Shown here in pieces: positions 48,066-60,600 of a stretch of 64,000 bases of DNA. The first letter of the stretch is position 1. Every line of letters starts with the position of its first letter. The stretch is from Himantopus leucocephalus (lineage: Eukaryota > Chordata > Aves > Charadriiformes > Recurvirostridae). The translations under genes and the position numbers were made by a program. The notes below the pieces were generated by a model. It ran no database searches. It saw nothing but the letters and a program-made list of their open reading frames with translations, and was not told the DNA's origin. The stretch is taken from contig RSEF01000001.1 of NCBI GenBank assembly GCA_003993805.1, forward strand, positions 61,852,860 to 61,916,859. Reading direction: 5' to 3'.

Positions 48066-49257
48066 ACAGTCAACACAGACTGAGTTCCTGCAGCCCACCG
48101 CTCCCCAGCTCTCCCCGGGCTGAGCCACCCGTCTCCTTCACTGGAGGTTCAACTCCAGCACAGCAGATCCAGCCTCAGCTGGGGACATCACGGCCCAGTA
48201 TACTTCCAATAGTTACGGTGACATGGCAGAGAGAACAGGAGCAGATGGAGATGGAAACAGAGAAAACCAGAAATGGGATTAAATGAGACCAAGCCCATTT
48301 GTCAAACAAAGCAGGAGAAAGAAATAGGGACTTATTTTTGGATAGTGTTTTTGAAGTGAGTAACCCTGCCCCCTCCTGCTTGGTCCTGTAACCCACCTCC
48401 CTCCCTCGGTTCAGTGCTCTATTTTGGGTTTAATTATACACCGTGCACAGGGACTGGAACGCACCAAGATCTTCCCTGGTACAGAATTTAAACTCTTCTG
48501 TTTTGCCTTTTCCCCTTTTCATTGCACGCATAGACTTATTAAAAGAAGAAGAAAAAGATAAAATCATTCTTTTGTTTCTCAGATGAACAGGAACACCATT
48601 TGTTTTTTCCCCCCTTCAATCACACTCATTCTCTGTGCCCCGGTGCCGAGGCAGCTCTGTCAATTATGAGCAAAGGTTTTACAGGGCCATTTTTTTTCCT
48701 CCTTTCAAAAGGAGCAGATAGCCTGAAAGGGGAAAAAATGCAAACAACTGCAAAGTAAAATACGGGGTGCAGAAAGAGAGGAAGAGGGAGAGGATGTATT
48801 TGTAAGAAAGCAAATGACCTCACCCAGATACAGGAAACTATTTCCACTGCTCTGACCCCTTTGGGCAGGTCCCCCCCTAAATACTGCTGTATGCCACCTG
48901 GCAAGATCAGGTAAGTCACACTTGGTGCAACAGCAAGTTGTGCCAGGTATGGTGCACATCCTTGGCCATTAAGGTGGAACGTGACAGCAGGGAGAGACCT
49001 GCAGCCAATGACAGACCAGCGGCGAGGACCGGGCAGCGATGATATAGGGCTGGAGGAGCCCCTGACCCATATGAAGACCATCCATCATCAAGAGACCAAC
49101 ACCCTCCCTGCAGCCCTAGGCTGCCACCCCACTCTCAAGGGAGCCCCTGCAACAGGCACAGACCCTATTTGAGGACACTCTGACCCAAGGAAGGGAGAGC
49201 ATCAGTTTTGGGGACAACATGCAATGGAGACTATGTGCAGGCTAAAACAAAACAGGT

Positions 49258-49274
49258 CCTCCTCCTCCTCCTCC
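49258..49274 (+). repeat. CCT trinucleotide microsatellite
   Basis: Five CCT units plus CC. Confidence 0.9.
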
Positions 49275-52200
49275 ACAGATAAGTACCAGGAGCCCACACA
49301 AGGTTAAAAGGAAGGTGCCACCACCACAAAAAGCTGCACTGATGGCACCCAGGATAGACTCACTGTTCGTAGACACTTCACAAAGCAAAGCCCTCCTCTG
49401 CCCAGCCAGCCGGCTCTGAAGCATTCCTCTGCTGCCTGAGAGCACTCAATTAGCACTACTAATTGTTTGCACAATTGCAGTGCTTACATGCCCTGGTCTG
49501 GTCAGGACCCGTACCCCAAGTGCTGCACAGACAAAGCAAAAAGGCAGCAAGATGATTTCTCCACCACAGACTACCGAAGGACCCACAGCGAGGGCTGTAA
49601 GACAGCGATATGAAATTAGGGTGGAGGGGGGATGGCTCTTCCTCTGCAGCCCCTCAGGGCAGGCAACGCAATTCCTCCTTGCAGCGGGCTCCCAGCATAG
49701 CAGGCACGCAGGGCTTTCAGATGAAGGGGAAGATGACAGAAAATAAGTCACAGGGCAGAGACGGATGCCGAGGCAACAAGGCTCTTCCGTGCAGAGAGTT
49801 ACCAATGTGGGACCTTCCTTCTTTATTCTTCATCAATGGAAAGATGAATCAGGAAATGCATATGACAGACTTAAAGCTCAAATATGTCAGTCTGAGGAAA
49901 TATGGTTCTTCAGTGAAAAGATGAGGCTCATACATGGAATACAAAAGGACCGAGCAAGTCACAGACTCGTGTGGGAAGCTGATCTAACCTTAACCCAAGC
50001 CACAGAGATTTTTCAAATTCTGTGAAATGCAAATTTAGACTTGAGACGGCAGAAGCAGCTATTGCAGGTGACATCATTCAAAAACAGATATCCCGAGAGC
50101 TGAAAGATGCAGAAAACTAAAGCAACAATCACAGATCTTCACAGACTGAAAGTACAAAGGGCCAACTCCACAGCCCATCACAGCCAAGAAAAATCCTCTG
50201 GTGTCTCCAAACTGCAGCTGTACCAAGCCTTACACAAACAGGAAAATAAGAGCCAGAAAACACTCAGCATTTGGTCAATTATGTCATCAGTGCTTACACA
50301 CAAGAAATGTTTTTTCAGGATTATATCACAGCTATAGCAAAAGCCTCTTGCACGCTTGGGCAGCACTGGGGCAATGATACATGTATTTTGGGTAACTGCG
50401 GTGACCACAGTACAAACTGCTTCAGGTTTGCAGCTACAGCTGAATAGAGACAGAGTTCTATCTTTTCATGCCAGGCACTGGGGCTCTGGGCAGCGTTAAT
50501 CCAAGAAAATAAATAGCATAGCTAAAGAAAATGCACAGAAATCTAAGGCGAGGCATGCTGCTTATTCAGGACTTGAAGTACAAGGGCAAATAGCTGTTTC
50601 CACCCTGCTCAAAAAGAAAAAAAAACAATAGTAGCACTTAGCGACAACTTTCAATACAGTGCGCGCAGATTAATGTATCGTAGCTGAAAGTCTGCCTCAC
50701 TGCAATGCCAGGCACGAGGAGATCAGCTGCAAGTGTCTTCCAGTACAGCATGGCTGTCTCCAAGGCCCAGCAGAGAAACACAGGGCTCCTCCGTTGAGTC
50801 GCCCTCCCATCGTGAGCTGCATTAAGATAGAGGGTAATCACTGCTGAGTCATTCGGAAGGGACAGGAAAATAACCTCCAAGCAGGAGGAAGAGGAGGCAG
50901 AAGCAACCTTCAGGCTGGAGGTCAGCTATAGGTTGCGTTTCAGAGGCAGAGTACCCAGGAAAAAAGTTTTTAAAAATATTTTTTTTTAAAATATCGTCTC
51001 CACTGTGGTCAAATATTCACCTTCCAAGCTGCATGGGCTGCCAAGGGGTGAGGATTTCCCTCCATTGGCAAGACTCAACATTAATGCAGACAAGTGGCAG
51101 GCTCCCAAGGCACAGGCAGGGGGTCTGCAGGGAGCGGGGTCTCCCTTGCGTGCATGTGTCCCAGGGCTGAACAGCCATGTGGAGTCCCTGATGTCTGATA
51201 AAGGGAGAGCGTGCACAGCAGGATTTCTGCTGCAGAGGACTTTGTACGGTCTTTGACATCTACGTGGCCTCCTTGCAACAGCTTTGCTTTGAGACCTCTG
51301 CTACTCTGTGAAAAGGGACTGAAGTAGGACCAAGGGGTTCAAGAGATGGACGGTGCAGACACCTATGCTCTTTCCTTAAGGAAAGAGAGCTAAAAATTCA
51401 ATTTCTCCTAATATGCAAAAACCATAAAAGCATAGAAAGTCTGGAGAGTTGTATAAAAAGTAAAGCTTCCTGTAAAGTCAGAGCCTGTGACTGTTATTTA
51501 AAGGCCATGTTAAGTATGGCTATCCAGTGATTCATGGGGTTTGCATAAAGCCATGTGAACACTGAGAAAGCCCACTGCTGAAGACAAAGCCGAGCTCCCA
51601 AAAGACACAGGAGATTACACGTATAAGTACATACAAGCATTTTGGCAAAAAACGAGGGTTAAGCTTAAAGTAGTGACAGTGTACACATTGTTCGGATGTC
51701 ATCTAAGAGCTCTCTACTTGGTTTTAAATCTTCTCTTCAGGTCCTGCAAAGACTAACCACTTAGATCATTACAGAACTACAAAATAGTGCATTTTAATTA
51801 TTAAATAATGCATTTCTAATTAGGGTAAGCCATTAAAGGAACAATTAGAGAACAGGACCTAGTTTTCCCCTGTGTTACTCCACTTTTGCAAGATTCTGCC
51901 ATGAATAAAGTGACATAAGTGGTGAAGAGCATCCTACAGACAAGCTTTGCTGTGAATACACACGCATTAGCTAGTAAATGTATTAAAAGCATGATTATAG
52001 TAGAGAAAAGCATCTGTGCTCCACAGCTGAGATTCCTGAGATGAAGCAGCTTTCAGCAAATCACCCAACAACACAACTCAGAACCATAATACAGATTTCC
52101 CAAGACAAGTTTCCTGCTGATTTTTAAGATCAATCAACCCCACCTTTTGAGATAAGAGTCACAGACCTTAAAATATTCCACCATGGTAAGAAATCTCACT

Positions 52201-55200
52201 GGCTTTAGCTTATCATACTTCACTTATCCATTTATCTTCAAACTACAGGGTGGTAAAATTCTCTGGTCGCAAGAGGTGTTGGACCTTCACTTGCAGGGGC
52301 AAGGATTTTTAGGAAAAACTGGATCAACATTCCTGTGCCTCGTTAAATGCAGAGAACCTCAGCACGCTGGGCTGTGTGCTTTTGTGCTGTAATAGTCACA
52401 TACAGATATTTAAGTCTTGCCATGTGTTCAACTCAAGTAAGACACATGAAATCCACAAGCTATGGGGTGATCATGACTGTGTTCGTCCACGCAAAAACAA
52501 AGTGAAGAAATGCATCTTCCACATGATAAATTTGTGTACAGTGTATTCATGTATGCATGAAAGCAATCATATTTCATGGTTGCATGTGCACAGAAAACTG
52601 ATACAAATGGACGTATATTCATATGCAAAGCTTTACAGCATACAGTTCATATCTGCCAGAGAGTAAAGATCCAGCAGTACCTTGGTTCAGAAAACAATAT
52701 GGACATTTTTTAGTCATGTTCTCCGCGGGGCAAACAGTTCATCTGCACAGAAACCACAATTCATCTTCATTTCAGAAGCCCAGCTAAGGACAACCTCACA
52801 CACACACAAGCTCCTGATGAAATCCAGACAGATATCACAGAGGACGATTCCTCATCCATGTCCACCTAGGATCCAGCCAGCAGCTGAGCTCTGGGTCATC
52901 CCCCTTTTATGGGGAATTTGACTTGCATTGAATGAAGGTGGCTTAAAAAAAAAAATGAACACAATAAAAGCTATGGAGGAAATAGCCACACCAGAACCTG
53001 AGTGGAAATGCAAGGATTTGTGAGTGCGATAAAGCTTGAACAAAAAGCATTGCAAATCTACTATTGGGCGGTAAAACCACTTCAGGAAAGTGCCAGAACA
53101 TGGCTTGCCTCCAGCAGCTTGTTTGAGGGGTGTAAAAAGGTGCTGGAACAGTTAAACACACTTAAACAAACAGGCCAACTTTATATTGTCACTTAAATAC
53201 ATCAGCTGCAATATCAGCATTTTTTCCTCAAAGAAGAGTACAGAAGGCGTTTTTGCCCCCTCAGGAGCAGCAGCCAGTTGCATTTGGATTGCAATCTCTA
53301 CATGGAGCTAACAGAAGCCACATCCAAGCGTTTTGTTATCTTGCTTTCAAACACAGTATTATATAGGAGAGAGAGAAAGATTTAACTGGCTGAAAACCTT
53401 TTGAAAGGTTGTATGCCCTTTAGCTTGGTTTATTTTATGCCCACATTTAATACAGAATAATAAATTCCCTGATATAAAATTACAATCTCATAAATATCAA
53501 ACAGATGGCTGCAGGCTCCTCTTAAGAGCGTGCTTTGGAGCAGCACCTAGACTACAATATACGACGCCAAAGCTGAAAAGATAATGGAGCTTGTTTCACC
53601 TGCGGTTCAATAAATCCACTTTGCACTTCTAAAAATGACTACGTTGTGGTGCGAGGGGGGCAGCAAAAAATCGCCCTTCATTTCCAGGTGGAATACAAAC
53701 TGAAAAGAGAACCGAGCACACCCACAGCCACATCAGCGTTGCTTCAGAACGTCATCCCTGAATACGCAGATCACCAGGACCAGCTTCTCCCAACAGGCAG
53801 AGGGAGGACACAGAGGTCACTTGGGCAGCCGCTGCCCGCTTTCACAGCGATACTTGGACTTGCAGTTCTCATGCAAGGGTTGCAACTGGCAATCTCAACT
53901 TTCACTAGAAAACTTGCTACCCGAAAGCAAGTTTCTCCTCTATGCGATTTCAGTGAAAAGTCTTGAAAACCAGCACCTTTGTAGCAAAGGAACAAGAATT
54001 GCACGTGCATTCTCCAAAGCATAAGGTGGTTTTTAAGGTAGTACCTCCTGTGTGGAGCAACGCGGGTGCATCACGCTTTTCTGAGTGGGCACCACTTGCG
54101 CAAGCACGTTTTCACAGCTTTGGGAGGACGAAAGCCTGCCCTGGCCTTGTTCTCGCTCAGCTCTGAGAAGTTTCACATAAAAGCGATGTCCACACAGTGT
54201 CTGGCATCACTGCGCGCTCACCCCACTTGTGCTCAGAACCGGCGGGAAGCTGTGACCGCATCAGCACAGCACTGAGCCCAGCGTAACACACTGTGCCCTC
54301 GACACAATTTATTGCTTTATTTCAGTGCCACAAGAAACTGCATGGCTTTGACTTTGCTCATACTGGGCCAGTTCAGAGCGCAGGCACACAGAATTCGTGC
54401 CCACCTCCGAACGATAGTACAGACATAGCCTTAGCAAAGCAGACGTCTCTCCACATCCAAATGTGCAGCATTTCAAGCTGAACGACAGAGACACCTAATT
54501 TTGCATAAGCTGCAATTCGCAGTTTCACAAAGATGGCTTGCAGCAGAAGCCAATTGGGGTAGCATTGGCCATTGAGGGAAGAAAACAGTGAGGGGAATGT
54601 TCTGTTAAATGGAGCAAGACAGATTGCTCTAGCAACACCTAGAAAGAAAAAAAAACACCACTTGTTCAAATGCATAGCAGTCACTCTTGTCTTGGAAAAA
54701 TGCAGGTAACAAAGTTATTTAATTCTGCAATGGGGAGAAAAGCTCCAACAGCAAACTAGACAGTTTGCTGCAAATAGAAACACAGGAGTCCAATTCTCAG
54801 CTGGGAAGTTTTAGAATTTCACTAAAACACACTAATTTCATCCTTTTACCTTCTCATCAAGATGCACAGAGAACCAGACATCCCATCGGACAGCAAATAT
54901 GTATGTCTAAAAAGATGATAAAATTGACAATAAAAAGCTACATCTATCTCTGCTGGATCTTAGAAACACACCAATGGAAGGATTAGATTTCCTATCACAG
55001 ATGCCAACAAGTAGACAAACAAGGACTTTTTTTTCCCCCCACAAGACATCCGTTATCCAAATCTGAGCAAACACCAGACTTACAAATACAGCTGGGAGAG
55101 AGGCAAAATAACCTAAAATTTTATTATGACATATACAACCATCATTTAGACAATCAACCAGTATGGCTGAGATCAAACAATGACAGCTGGAAGTCAAAAA

Positions 55201-55880
55201 GTAAAGCTGCTAGCCCTGCAACAGTGATGCAATTACGTACTGCAGAGTGGAGCAGGTCAGAAAAATGTTTCTTCACCTCCCCAGAGAAAAATCTGTACTT
55301 TTTGGCCCTAAATCAAAATATTTATTAGAGCAAAAAAGATGAACTGTTTAGAGTCCCTGCTCTGTGGGACTCTTAGCCACTCGCTCAGCATTCAAACTTT
55401 TCTCTCTGCGTTGGGCTCCCTGCTCATACCCCTTTTGTAAAGCAGGGCAGCTATTTTGGCAACCAGGAGCAGCAAATCCCAACAGCCAGGCAGCTATAAT
55501 ACACGGTAAGAAAAGGTGTCTGGCTGATGTCATACCCTGCAGCTGACCTGCTCTCTTATAATGAGCCAGAACACACTGCAGACCCTAGATACTCAGGGCT
55601 TAGAGCAAGCGTCGCAGGCCCTACGGCGTTACACTTGTTGCCCCAAATAATCCTTTTTTGTGAAAATGAGTCTTTTTCCATGGCAAAGCTTCCATGAAAT
55701 TGAAAAAAAAGAACTTTCAATAGAAAGACAGTTGTGATCAGAAGCTCTCTGGAGGAGATCAAAATACACAGGTACAAAAGAGTAAATAACTAATATTTAT
55801 CCGAAATACCCAAGACAAAGCAAGCAGAAGTTGAAACAGGAAGACAGACCAAAACGGGTACCCTCAGACGAACCATGTTT

Positions 55881-55926
55881 CCCATATGGGAGTATTCTCA
55901 TATTTCCCAAATATTCCCCATATGGG
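55881..55926. repeat. Two copies of the palindrome CCCATATGGG
   Basis: The 10-bp palindrome occurs at 55881-55890 and 55917-55926. Related TATTTCCC words lie between and just after (for example TATTTCCCAAATATTCCCCA), so the block of about 90 bases is internally repetitive. Confidence 0.9.
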
Positions 55927-56839
55927 AAAAGCAGGGCCCATATTTCCCTGCTTGAAAACTGGCAAGAGCTTAACACAGGTGTTTGGCTCCAAAACAAAGA
56001 ATTGGTGGATGCTCCCACCAGGTGCCAAGGCAAGATCCCACCGATCAGCTGTCCCTGAGGGGGCTGCAGCTCCCAGCCCCATTGAAATCCAGCAAGAGCT
56101 ACACAAGCCAAGGGTCTCACACCACTGCAAGCTGAGGGAACAGCCAGCATGGCATCACCTGAAGCAAATCATCACCGTGATCCCAATATGGTGTGAAGCA
56201 TTAGGACCTACGTCCTGACCCCTACACCACCCCCAGTCCTTGCTCCCCTGGGAATTGCTTTTACTACCACAAGAAGGGCATCTTGGTAAGACCTTCTTCC
56301 AACTTTGACTGTAGAGCAAGCCATCTACTCCAACAGCCTGAACCAAAGGTATTTGGATTTCCCTGCTCTACTCCATAGTTTTGGTGGAAAAATAAATCCA
56401 ATTAGGAAGTTTCCCATATCGTCACTCTCCTGTGCCAGCACACGTGGACGAGCCCACCCAGCACATCCTATTCTCTCCTGACAGCAGAGTGCAATTGCAC
56501 CATCTGGTAACCCATTCAATAGTGGCTCACGGGGACTTTCTTCCAGGGGCTGTTGCTGTCACCATGGGGTCAGAAGAGAGCTGAGTACAGGAAGCATCTG
56601 TCCAGAAGCTGTGAACTCCAGGAAAAATAAATCACTTTAAACACATGATCACCAATTCAGTTATTTTCATAACACATTACAGACCAGAAGTCCCAAGTCC
56701 AGCTTGAGGGATGACTGACAGCTCACTTCTGCAGCTGAAGGCTCCACATTTTGAACACAGGAAGGCAGGCTCCTATGCAGGCTCCAAAAAATACTAGTCC
56801 CAGGTATCTCTAATTAGGCTTTCAAAAATCCCTGGATGC

Positions 56840-57000
56840 TTCTGATTTCAATCTGTGCCCACTGCCATCCCCTCTGTACAAGCAGTGAGCCAAGAGCAGC
56901 CCTTTCCTCCCAGGGGTGTTGTAAAGGTAAATTAATGTTTGTGAAGCACTTGGGTTCTATAGTGATGAGCACTCAGATACTACCGTGATAAAAAAAGACT
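56840..57000 (+). mobile_element. MIR-type SINE 3' remnant
   Basis: CCTCCCAGGGGTGTTGTAAA, then GGTAAATTAATGTTTGTGAA and GCACTTGGGTTCTATAGTGAT, closely follows the amniote MIR-like text 'cagggttgttgtgaggataaattaatgtttgtaaagcgctttgagatcct'. The left boundary is uncertain. Confidence 0.68.
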
Positions 57001-57344
57001 ATGAGGAAATCAATAACCCCGTCTTCAGAGCAGGACTTAAACAGTGTGTTGTCAATAAGGCCTAGAGGCACGCACTGAACAAACACAGGAAAACAAAGTG
57101 TAATCTGGCTGCTCATTAGGTGAACACCATCCTTTGAGCACCTGACAGAGGTAGGAGGCCGATAGGAAACAACGTGGTCTGTGAACGCATAAGGAAAGGT
57201 GCTCACCAAGCTAATTCTGCACTTCTGAACAGTGGAACACTTGGTTTTGCAACAGTTCCTTACGTTTTCATCCTCCCTTTTGTCCCAGCTTCTTCCATTA
57301 CTCAAGGAGGCCTTAATTAACCATCACAGCAGGTAGTGGATAGT

Positions 57345-57440
57345 GATTATCCTTACTTTCAGATGAGCAAGAAGTCCAGAGGAGCCCAGAAACATGCCTA
57401 AGGTTAACCTCAGAGGAAAGTAAAGGGAGAACTTGGATAA
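57345..57440 (-). mobile_element. MIR-type SINE remnant (antisense)
   Basis: TTATCCTTACTTTCAGATGA followed by GCAAGAAGTCCAGAGGAGCC and CAGAAACATGCCTAAGGTTA resembles 'ttatccccattttacagatgaggaaactgaggcacagagaagtgacttgcccaaggtca'. It is highly diverged. Confidence 0.5.
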
Positions 57441-57597
57441 CTTCAGCCTTAAGCTTTCACTGCGGGACAGCTCATCCCCTAGCCAGTTCCCAGACTAAAA
57501 GACAATGCTTGCACATAGAAAAGCTGTAACAATTATGCTTTCTCCACCCTGATTAGGCAAAAAGGGGGAAATGCTGAAACATTCATACTTACATATT

Positions 57598-57613
57598 TTA
57601 TGAATATTCATAA
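57598..57613. promoter_or_regulatory. Palindromic POU-type site
   Basis: TTATGAATATTCATAA is a perfect 16-bp palindrome containing AATATTCAT on both strands, which fits the POU1F1 (Pit-1) consensus WWTATNCAT twice. Palindromes of this length occur by chance about once per window, so function is uncertain. Confidence 0.3.
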
Positions 57614-57619
57614 GACAGT

Positions 57620-60600
57620 GAACAGCTGAGCACTGAAAATTGTTTTCTTGCTGTGGAAAACCATCCTCACATTTTTAAGTGGCATTTCCAGACAAAACCA
57701 AGTCCATAGGTCCAATTCCTGATTCCAGTAGACACAGAATTTAGCACTGTGAATCCTGCCTGAGCTGAATGGGCAAACCCAAAAAGTCTCACTCCCCAGG
57801 AAGAAAGGCCCAGGTCTTGCTGGGCTGACATCGCTTCAGTCACAATTAATTTTTTATATCATGAATAAAATTAGGAAAAATAAAAAAAACAGGAAAGGAT
57901 GCTTCCCTTGACCCTAGGTTTAAGGAGCAAATGCTATCAACAGGGCTAAAGCAGACCCAGTCTGTGTGTGTCATAAGATAGCTATTCACCAAGGAGAACA
58001 GCAAATTAGAAGGAAAGTGCCAAGAACAGCCACCGTGCCTTGGATTAATGACAAGAAACAACATCTTTATGTAATAAGATCCAGTGCGTCTAGCACTGTA
58101 AACTGCAAGGAAAAATTGAAACATGTACAAAAAAGCTGAAACATTTCCAATTTTGCTCTCGTTTTTTCAAGCCTTGAGCACACTGGGACACCTCTTCCTG
58201 CCAAGGCAAAGAATAGAGAGGATCTGGGGAGCGAAGGCAGAGAAAAGGCAGCGGCAGGAAGAGCTCAGGAGTCAGACAGAGTTCCTCACATCCCTACGCC
58301 TGAGAAGGAGCTGCATGTTCACACACGCACATTGCTCCACTGACAGCCCCGTCACCTACTGGGAACCAGCACCGGGAAACAAAGCACCCGACTGCCAGCA
58401 CTCAAAACACCGGTCTCGTCCCTGATGAGAGCACCATAAGAGGACAGGGTGCCATTACCGATGTGCTCAGAGAGCTGGCGCAATATGGCTATTAGCAGTC
58501 CGTAATAGCTGAGCTGCCTGCTGCGAAGCAGGAGGAGGACAACCAAACGATACACGTTCAGCACGGGTAATGGCAGATACCTCCCACACGCACACCCCGA
58601 TTCAGACTCCCCTCATATCACTTCAGCCAGCAGGCAGGGAGCCCATAGGAAGGCAGGGATGCAGTTTAAGCTAGTAAATCAGGCTCCCGTCCTAGTCATT
58701 GATGGGGGACAGGCACCTCCACGGGCCATCCAGCCCACCTGCCTTGGACATCAGCAACTAGACAGCTTGCTTAGAGAAGAGACTTGTCTTATAGACAGCT
58801 CCCCTCCACATCTCGCCCCCCCATGACAGGCCTGTCTGAATTTGAGAAATCAATTCTCTGCCAAATAACCCCCCTCCCAGGGGAGGGGGCTCCCTCTGAA
58901 GTGACTTAGGTCTATCAGCATAGTGCTAACCTGAGCTCAAGAGCCACTGCGATGCCAAGGTGCTGAGGGCACCCACACTATTGAGCCTGCAGGTGCTCCT
59001 CAACGAGGTTGCAGCCGACCACATCTCCTTTTCTACGCAAGCAGGTCTTGTCAGCAGTTCTCCTGGTGGTGCCCACGCAGAGGGGGTCCCCGCGTCTCTG
59101 CACAGGCAGCAGACATCCAGGGCGCTCCGACTGCTCTCTGCCTCTCAGGTAAGGCTGGCTGCTCAGACAGGCCAACACTGCTGAAGGTGGATGGAAAACC
59201 ATGCTGCAGAGCAGCACCGTCAGCTTCCCTCCTGACAGCTTCACGTTCTTCTGGCCAATTCCCTGTGACTCCACCTTGGAAGTCTGGATCTGTCCCCAGG
59301 CCCTGGCCAGCTTTAACCTCTGCTTATTGCAGGCTGCCATAACTTCTGCTCTCGTCATCAAGCACTCTCTCCATTTGACACACTGTGTTTCCCTGTCCCT
59401 TGGCTGCCACTCAAACTGTCCTTGTGCACCAGGACCTGGAGGAAAGGAGATGCCTGGGGAAAGCCAGTGCAGGAGCAAGAAGCTCCCCACTGCAACACCT
59501 CTGGGCATCACCTGCCACATTGTGGGCAGCTGCTGACCCCCATAAATTCCCTCCTTGCATGAATGTAGAGTGAAGGCTGTCATGGCTGGTTTGTCTATGC
59601 CACCAAAGGTCAGAGCTGACCTAAGTTTATAGAGAGCTTGAAGGGATCAGTTCCTGACCCAGTGGACACCAGATCGCCAGCTCCCCAGGGCACCTCAGCC
59701 ACACTCTGCATACATTGCATCCCTTTCCCACATCCATCACACTGTGTTTCCTCACCACTGCTCCAAGGGAAAGCAGAAATGTCAACTGAGGCTGCAATGC
59801 ATCAGTGAGGGGTGGGGAAAAAAAAAAAACAACAAAAAAACAATACAGGTAAAGGAGTCACTGAGAACAGTAAGAGACAAAGGAGAGAGCACCCTGGGGA
59901 GGTGATGTGAAGAGATTAGAGAGATAGAAACAGACATACTTAATAAGGTAAGAGCTATCAAGGTGATAAAACATTAGATAAGGACCAAGGTGCCTACAAA
60001 AAAAACAGATGGAGAGTGATTTGGGGACACGGTAAATATGTTTATATACTACAAGAGAGAGACTTCAAGGCAATGTTACATGTACACCTGAGAGCTATAC
60101 CTACAAGCCTCCATCTCTGAGGAACATGATATTCATCCTTCCTCCTCTTCTAATCAGGGCTCTTTTACACTGTCTTATCTTGCCTTCTGCCCAGATAGGG
60201 CTAACTCACAAGGGAGAGCTCAGACAGATGCTAAAAAAAAAAATTAGAAAGAAAAATCAATGAAAAATCAATGGTGTCCCTACCCCACTGCCCATCAGGC
60301 TGCACCACCCACTGGCAAGTGAACCATCTTCCAAACCCTCTCTGCATTCCTATCATCCTCTGCCCTACTGAACAGTCATTTTCAGCATTTGAAATTTAGC
60401 CCAGCATCAGAGAGAATAATTTTTACAAGTTGTCATTTTCTTTAAGCAGCCTTTTAGACAAATTAGACACTTTATCCAATTTGAATAAATCTCTCCCTTC
60501 AACATCTGTCCTGCCCCCCACCATAAATTCCCTCCAAAGATTGTTAACATCAGCTGTATCCATATGTTTTTGCATTTTCCCTTTCTACCTATTTAGGCAC

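Larger units (their letters stand above)
48066..56835. other. Intron, mostly featureless
   Basis: No exon or mobile element was recognised. It includes a CCT microsatellite (49258-49274), T6C6 and T8C6 junctions (48603, 55027), a short palindrome near 53395-53410 in an AT-rich block (53370-53650), and a paired CCCATATGGG motif (55881-55926). Confidence 0.4.

Noticed and set aside
55881..55926. CArG box (serum response element) reading of CCCATATGGG
   Set aside because: The CArG consensus needs six A/T bases between CC and GG. Here the core is CATATG, so it does not fit.
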